DNA of 64,000 bases from Acanthococcus lagerstroemiae (taxonomy: Eukaryota; Arthropoda; Insecta; Hemiptera; Eriococcidae), in NCBI GenBank assembly GCA_031841125.1, contig CM063108.1:56318122-56382121 (forward strand), given 5' to 3'. The notes under the pieces were generated by a model. That model worked only from the letters and a program-made list of their open reading frames with translations. It searched no databases and was not told the DNA's origin. Below, piece after piece: positions 58,870 through 64,000 of this stretch. Position 1 is the stretch's first letter; each line of letters begins with the position of its first letter. Both the position numbers and the translations under genes were made by a program.

Positions 58870-60185
58870 TGCACAATTTATGAGTAATTGCGTGTTACAA
58901 TTGTGTGCAGATGTTGGCTTTTTGAAGATGGTGGATTAGTAGGTCGGGTGTTACAATTTGGAAAAGATTTCTGAGTGTAAGGGGGCTGAGGAGATAGAAG
59001 CGTAGAGACGTGAGGATTGGGCACTCCAGTATGAGGTGTGGAATTGTGAGTGGATAATGACATTGAGAGCATATTGAAGGAGGTGATTTGTTGAGGAGAA
59101 ATTCATGAGTAAGACGAGTGTGGCAAGTGGTAGTCGAGTAAGAATGACGTCATGTCTGCGATGACCGGTGAAGAGGATGACTGTTGCTGGGGTGTCAAAG
59201 ATAGATCGCAGTTGACCTGTGGGGATGTTGAGCTTGCCAGCGATGAGACCATTCTACTGCGATGGCTGTGTTGATGAGGTGAGTTACTTCTGGGTTGGCC
59301 AGCGTCAAAGATGGAAGTCTGAGAGTTTCTAGGGCAGTTTCTAGTCTGAGTGCAAAGCGTTTCCGATTGTAGGTTCTGTGGTGGTTGATTTCCTCCAGCT
59401 GAAATAGCGTTCGCGTGGATTTGTTGAGGCGGATAATGAAGCGAAGGAAACGTAGATGTCGGCGAAGGTCTGGTGGAAGTTCGTTGCAGAGAAAATAGAG
59501 ACTGGAACAAGCTGTGGTGGCGAAGGCACCGCTGGCCAGGCGTAGTGCTCGATGGTGAATGGCGTTCAGCTTGTTTAAATCAGTTTTGGTTGCTGCTGAG
59601 TAGATGGTAAGTCCGTAGTCGCATTTTGAACGGATAAGTAAACGATATAGATTCGTAGTAGAGATGTTGTATCGGCGCTGTAGGATTTGTGAGCTAGTTT
59701 TTTGAGAAGGTTGAGACGTGAGTGGCAGGATTTCTTGAGTTCTGTAATGTGATGTCTGAAGGTGAGTGATTGATCGAAGTGAAATTCGAGATATTTGATT
59801 GTAGGTGAAATGGGAAGGGAAGTTCCATTTAAAGTGATGCTGAGGGAGTGTTGACAGGTGTGTGCTTTGCAGAAGTGTACGGCGTTAGTTTTTGTAGCTG
59901 AAAATTCTAGGCCGTGGCGTGAAGTCCAGGATGCGAGTTTATTGTTTGTCTACTGTTTCTTGGAGCTGACGTGTTCTTTTTTATGGCGATGTGCTGGAAA
60001 TAAAAATTGTTAGGTCGTCAGCGAAGAGAGCTGATTTTACGGGTGTTGCGTTTTCTTCAAAAATGCTGCTGAAACCTATGTTTAGTGTGGGACAGGAACT
60101 CCATTGTCTAGTGTTCGACTTGAGTAGATGGTGTGACCAAGACGAACTTTGCAGCTTTGAGGCTCTACAATACTATTTCAGCAGG
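58870..60185 (-). mobile_element. Jockey/I-group LINE, RT to C-terminus, 5'-truncated
   Basis: Minus-strand frames in order: KSALFADDLTIFISS (the FADD catalytic motif of reverse transcriptase), GLEFSATKTNAVHF, LTFRHHITELKKSCHSRL, KCDYGLTIYSAATKTDLNKL, ALRLASGAF, and a C-terminal ICSQCHYPLTIPHLILECP zinc motif. Several frameshifts and stops: inactive. Confidence 0.85.
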
Positions 60186-62620
60186 CATCAATCTTTCTAG
60201 GCGGGAGACAGGGGGCGGGTCTCCAGGAGTCGGATAGCCAGGGAGTTAGGGTGACGATGCAGTCGTTTCTCGTACGATGTGGCAAGTTTACTTATGATCT
60301 GTTGGGCCATTTCAACTCGGAGATCGTTATGTAGAGAGGCATTGCAGACGTGCAAGGATGCACCAAGTACATTGCGAAAAAACAGATTTCCGCCCTTTGC
60401 TGGATCATGATAGTGGCGTTTGCAGCGCATCACCACACAGGTGGTGATGCGTAAGTCCAGATGGACCTGATGACGTTCAAGTACAGCAGACACTTGTTTC
60501 CCAGCGATGTTTTATTCCAGGGGTGGAATAGCCAGAAGATAGAGCGGAATCGGTGTTTGACCTCTTGCTTTGTTTCTTAATATATTATGTGTTTTTAAAT
60601 GTTTCTGATCGAGCGCCTGGCTATTCAACATGTGGCGATACAGGGTGTCTACAGAAACTGAAAAGTAAAAGTTAAGTACTTTTTCAGGACCCTTTGCAGG
60701 ACTGTAGCTGGAATATTTACCATATTTTCCCCAAGTATGTAAATCTTTTTTTTTTGTTTGTTTCCAATTGTTTCATCCCCTTTACCCCTCCCTCCTTTTT
60801 GCTCCCGCACTTCCCCTTCTTGTGAATACAGATCCAGTACCATTTCACTGAAAAATCTACTCAGAAGCTACTAATACACTGGTGGTAGCTAAATCTATTC
60901 AGCTTACAGTACAATAACCACTCCTCGCTTCGAGTCCGAGATGCTAACCAACTTTCTTCTGAATATTTATCATTAGATTATTTTATTTTAATGCTAACTT
61001 ATGAATTTGAAATAAACCAATTATAAATGAGGGAGCGAAAAAGTCAACCGGAACATTCCAAAAATTAACCTCGTTCTATGTTTTATACAACCAATTCTGA
61101 TTCGGACGATGATAAGCTTGTTGGAAAACGTTATTAAAATAGAGAAGGGCTGCTAAGCAATCCCAAAAAGAATCGCTCCAACTCTGAATTATCAAATCTC
61201 TCATGATTTGACTGTTAGAATTATTTTCTTAGATTCCAAGATTTTAACATCAAATTGCTTTCCAAAAATTATCGTTATAATTAAAATTCCTGTGATTACA
61301 TAAGACCTACTTCCTAATATAATTATTCTTCTCTTCTTATTTTTTAATGAAGTTTTTTGTTCTCAGCGATTGAATATTTTGGTGCATCCATGCACTATTC
61401 TCATTCCCCTGTCTCATAGAAAAAACAACAAAATTCTAGGCTGATGAAAAGCCAAAATGAAGCCAAACTCAGTATATTTGTTTATTTGTACCTTTAGATC
61501 AATTACAGTACAAAAAAAAATCCTAGAAATCTATTGAAAAAATATCAAGAAATTTCAAATGTCAGATTCCCTACTATGGAAGAATTACCCATACAGAAAT
61601 CGTAAAAAATTGACTTTCCAATTTTTTTTTTTTAAATTTCAGCACGTTTCAGGAATTTTAGGACCTACTTTCAAAATTCAGGACTTGAAGGACTTTTCAG
61701 CATTTATTACAGACACTATGCGATGGTGGAATTCTTTTGTTTTCGAGGGTTGTGCATTGAATAAGGTGAGGATGAAAGGCAAAATCTACCCTTTCTTGGT
61801 GCGATTCATTTTTATTTTTCAACGTTTAGCCCAGCTCGCGAATTAAACAACAGCTGTTTGAAGGTTTACTGCAGCGATGGAGTGATCTTCACGGGTAACG
61901 AGTATGACCGTGTTATCCGCAAACGTGGCTAGGGTGGTTCCGCTGGATTTACTGCAAGTCAATCGTACATAGCACATAGAGAAGCGGGCCTAAAACACTG
62001 CCCAGAGATACCCCTGCCGCTAGAGGTTTCATTCCGGATATACCGTCACCATATTGCACTTGAAAGAATCGGTTATTAAACTACAACTCAAGGATCTCCG
62101 TGTACTGGTATGGCAGATACTGGCAGATCTTGTGTATTTAGTCCGTCTATCCAGACTTTGTCAAATGCTTGACTGACGTCCAGGAAGAGAGCACGATGAT
62201 ACTTCTTAACTTCGAGGACGTTTCTGATTGCTGAGGTAACTTGGTACACCAGTTCAATCGTTGCATGTTGGTTTTGAAATCCTTTAACTCGTCACAGCTT
62301 CTCAAATAATTTAGAGATGGTCACCAGAAATTGGTCCATCTGATTCAAGAAGTCTATTCTAGGCGCCTTGCGGCGGTTGAGTTTATCAGTGGCGATTTTA
62401 ATTTCGCTGGAGGTTTTCAATAGCAGGATCATCCAGCTTGTTGGGTGGGTCGATATCCGTTGGTATGCCATTAGCTTAGAATACGTTTTATAGGTGAGAA
62501 GCGAAGAAGCTGGCTTTTTCATTCTACTACGAGCCCAATCGCCAATATTCGTTTCGATCGGCGGATTTCCTTCGACTTGCATTCAATATACAGTGAAAAA
62601 AGAAAATTGGGGCTCCTGTT
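60186..62620 (-). mobile_element. Jockey-like LINE, RT and thumb, split by a TIR element
   Basis: From 62620 down: KLNRRKAP, ALFLDVSQAFDKVWIDGL, GVSLGSVLGPLLY, LATFADNTVILV (altered FADD). Then 60641-61716 intrudes. Below it: RSIWTYASPPVW and LHNDLRVEMAQQIISKLATS, ending HRHPNSLAIRLL. Typical Jockey order; inactive through stops and the insertion. Confidence 0.85.
60641..61716. mobile_element. TIR element (~1.08 kb), CAGGGTGTCTACAG family
   Basis: The left end CAGGGTGTCTACAG is preceded by TA; the right end TTACAGACAC is followed by TA but lacks the last four bases. It lies between RT and thumb of a LINE. Subterminal and interior blocks match the 43111-44411 element. Confidence 0.7.
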
Positions 62621-63480
62621 CGTGGATCTTCCATTTTGGAACCATTCCATTCACATGGTAGGTAGTAGTTTGAGGGAAGTTATTCACAGATTTTTGTGAT
62701 CAGAGAATGACAAGACGGAGGAGACCATACAGGGAGGGGAAAGGAACAGAGAAAGTGTAGATATATTTAGGTATAATGGTTCAACATTGGACAAAATTAT
62801 GCCATGGTGAGTAAAATAAAGAATTAACCGGATTACGTTGAAACACTTTAGGGCAGTGTTTGTTCTTGAATATATCCGTAATCTTCAAATGTTATTGTAA
62901 ATTAGATTTATTCATAAATTCTAAAACGAAACATGTGTTTTATTTCTGCATATTTTGACCTCCTTGTTATTTTCATAACATTCAATTCTCGAAATAAATT
63001 TAAAATTCAGTTTCAAAATTTAACTTTCAAAAATGAATTTCAAGTGTTTTTAAATTAAAACTTCATTAATTTTATGAATTCTATTTTTATTTTTTTTTAA
63101 TTTGAATTTATAGCAACGCTCATATCTTCCTTTTTGCAATTTTGTGTTCATGTAAATCTGAATTATTCATTTTCACTTTTTTGAATTTTTGACCATTTCT
63201 AAATTTATTACCAGTTTCAACAACTAAATAAGTTACTTCTAGGGCACCCTGTATCAGTGATGAGCATGATATCGGCCACAATTATCAAGATAATTATATT
63301 AAAGGAGGTTTGAGTTCAGAGTACTGATCTTCAAAATCACTTGAAACCACTTTTAGAGTGACGTAGCTGAGCAGTGTACGGTCTTGTACAGCCGCAGGCG
63401 GGTTATAATATGGAATAATCATATAATCTACCCTTCAATCAAATAGTAGACAATAGTTGCACACATCCACCCTCAACCTT
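62621..63480. other. AT-rich sequence, nothing recognised
   Basis: Very AT-rich with CACCCTGTA near 63245 (a solitary TIR-like end). No gene. Confidence 0.3.
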
Positions 63481-63554
63481 GCGACAAGGTGAAGACACGG
63501 ACGCATCCAAGGGAGGAGGGCCAGTTTAGGTCAAAATGATAGTCTTCGCCGACT

Positions 63555-63824
63555 TCAGTCCCAGTCCACGTCCGAATTCAGTCTCTTAAGACTGCAAGCG
63601 TGGTACAATTGGAGGTAAAAACGCCACAAAAAATGTATACCATGCATGTGATGAGCTGCGTGTAAAGCTTCTAGGGTTTTTGATACAGTGGGTATGTGGC
63701 TGTTTCGAGCGTGGCGGATATTCTTCCTTATACGCATCAGGGCGTCGCTGCTTACATTGCATACCACATTCCCGCGAAGGAACTCGTCATGAATTAGCTT
63801 ACTCGGTGGTTTGCAGATGTTCAT
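63555..63824 (-). pseudogene. FLYWCH/MULE-type transposon fragment
   Basis: A minus-strand frame with PPSKLIHDEF, SSDALMRIRKNIRHARNSHI and PTVSKTLEALH. This layout (P-x-x-LI, R-x-I-R-x-x-R, then P-x-x-x-x-L-x-x-L) is that of the linker after a FLYWCH zinc finger in MULE-derived insect elements. The zinc finger and transposase core are not visible. Confidence 0.45.
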
Positions 63825-64000
63825 GACAGCTGTTCGCTTAACTGATTATTCAGACGCTGCCTGTCAATATAGTTTTCTATTGCACCGGATGCTTACGGTC
63901 AAGACGGCATTCCAGTACTTCACCGCCCACTTTTCAAATACAAGTTATATGAACACATGTAGGAGCACAAGCTTATCGCTGAACACCGGCGACGAATCGT

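Overview
The window is animal nuclear DNA, most likely from an arthropod and probably an insect. Coding exons are short, GC-rich and split by AT-rich introns with GT..AG borders. The introns are full of non-LTR retrotransposon pieces, tRNA-derived SINEs and terminal-inverted-repeat (TIR) elements. There is no sign of bacterial or viral organisation. The species cannot be named from sequence alone.

One host gene dominates. On the minus strand I could join 30 consecutive exons from 57495 down to 6349. They keep one reading frame across 29 introns and close at a TAG: 5409 nt, 1802 residues plus stop. Landmark motifs (PPRFQ, IPGPITRAKLEAKE, an RGRGRG patch, NAWDKPL, IIFENTNYK, LNFKIASVKK-VW, LYIPFDP, QTGFFPN) identify it as PRRC2/BAT2, the family that includes Drosophila nocte. 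The N-terminal exons lie beyond the right edge. In other animals this family works in translation initiation and stress granules; nocte is needed for temperature entrainment of the circadian clock.

Layout, left to right. 1-4890: tandem satellite with 335-bp and 291-bp unit types. 4891-6348: unique sequence and the Prrc2 3' UTR. 6501-23246: a 16.7-kb last intron holding a foldback element with ~450-bp arms, a complex of (GTTCTC)-like repeats with inserted MITEs, SINEs and a 3.3-kb TIR element. 23.2-27.6 kb: three exons. 28.1-33.7 kb: RTE-type LINE tails and a large array of ~55-bp palindromic repeats. 34.2-41.3 kb: ten exons in two clusters. 41.3-45.7 kb: foldback and TIR elements. 45.7-51.0 kb: exons 16 to 7, with two opposed LINE fragments in one intron. 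51.4-55.8 kb: a LINE endonuclease ORF cut in two by a 3.64-kb TIR element packed with the ~55-bp repeats. 55.9-57.5 kb: six exons. 57.5-64 kb: probably an upstream Prrc2 intron, with two Jockey-like LINEs, a SINE and a FLYWCH/MULE-like fragment.

The most unusual structure is the ~55-bp palindromic repeat family. It occupies three different introns of the same gene in alternating orientations, and one array lies inside a mobile element whose TA target duplication and interrupted host ORF can both be read directly.
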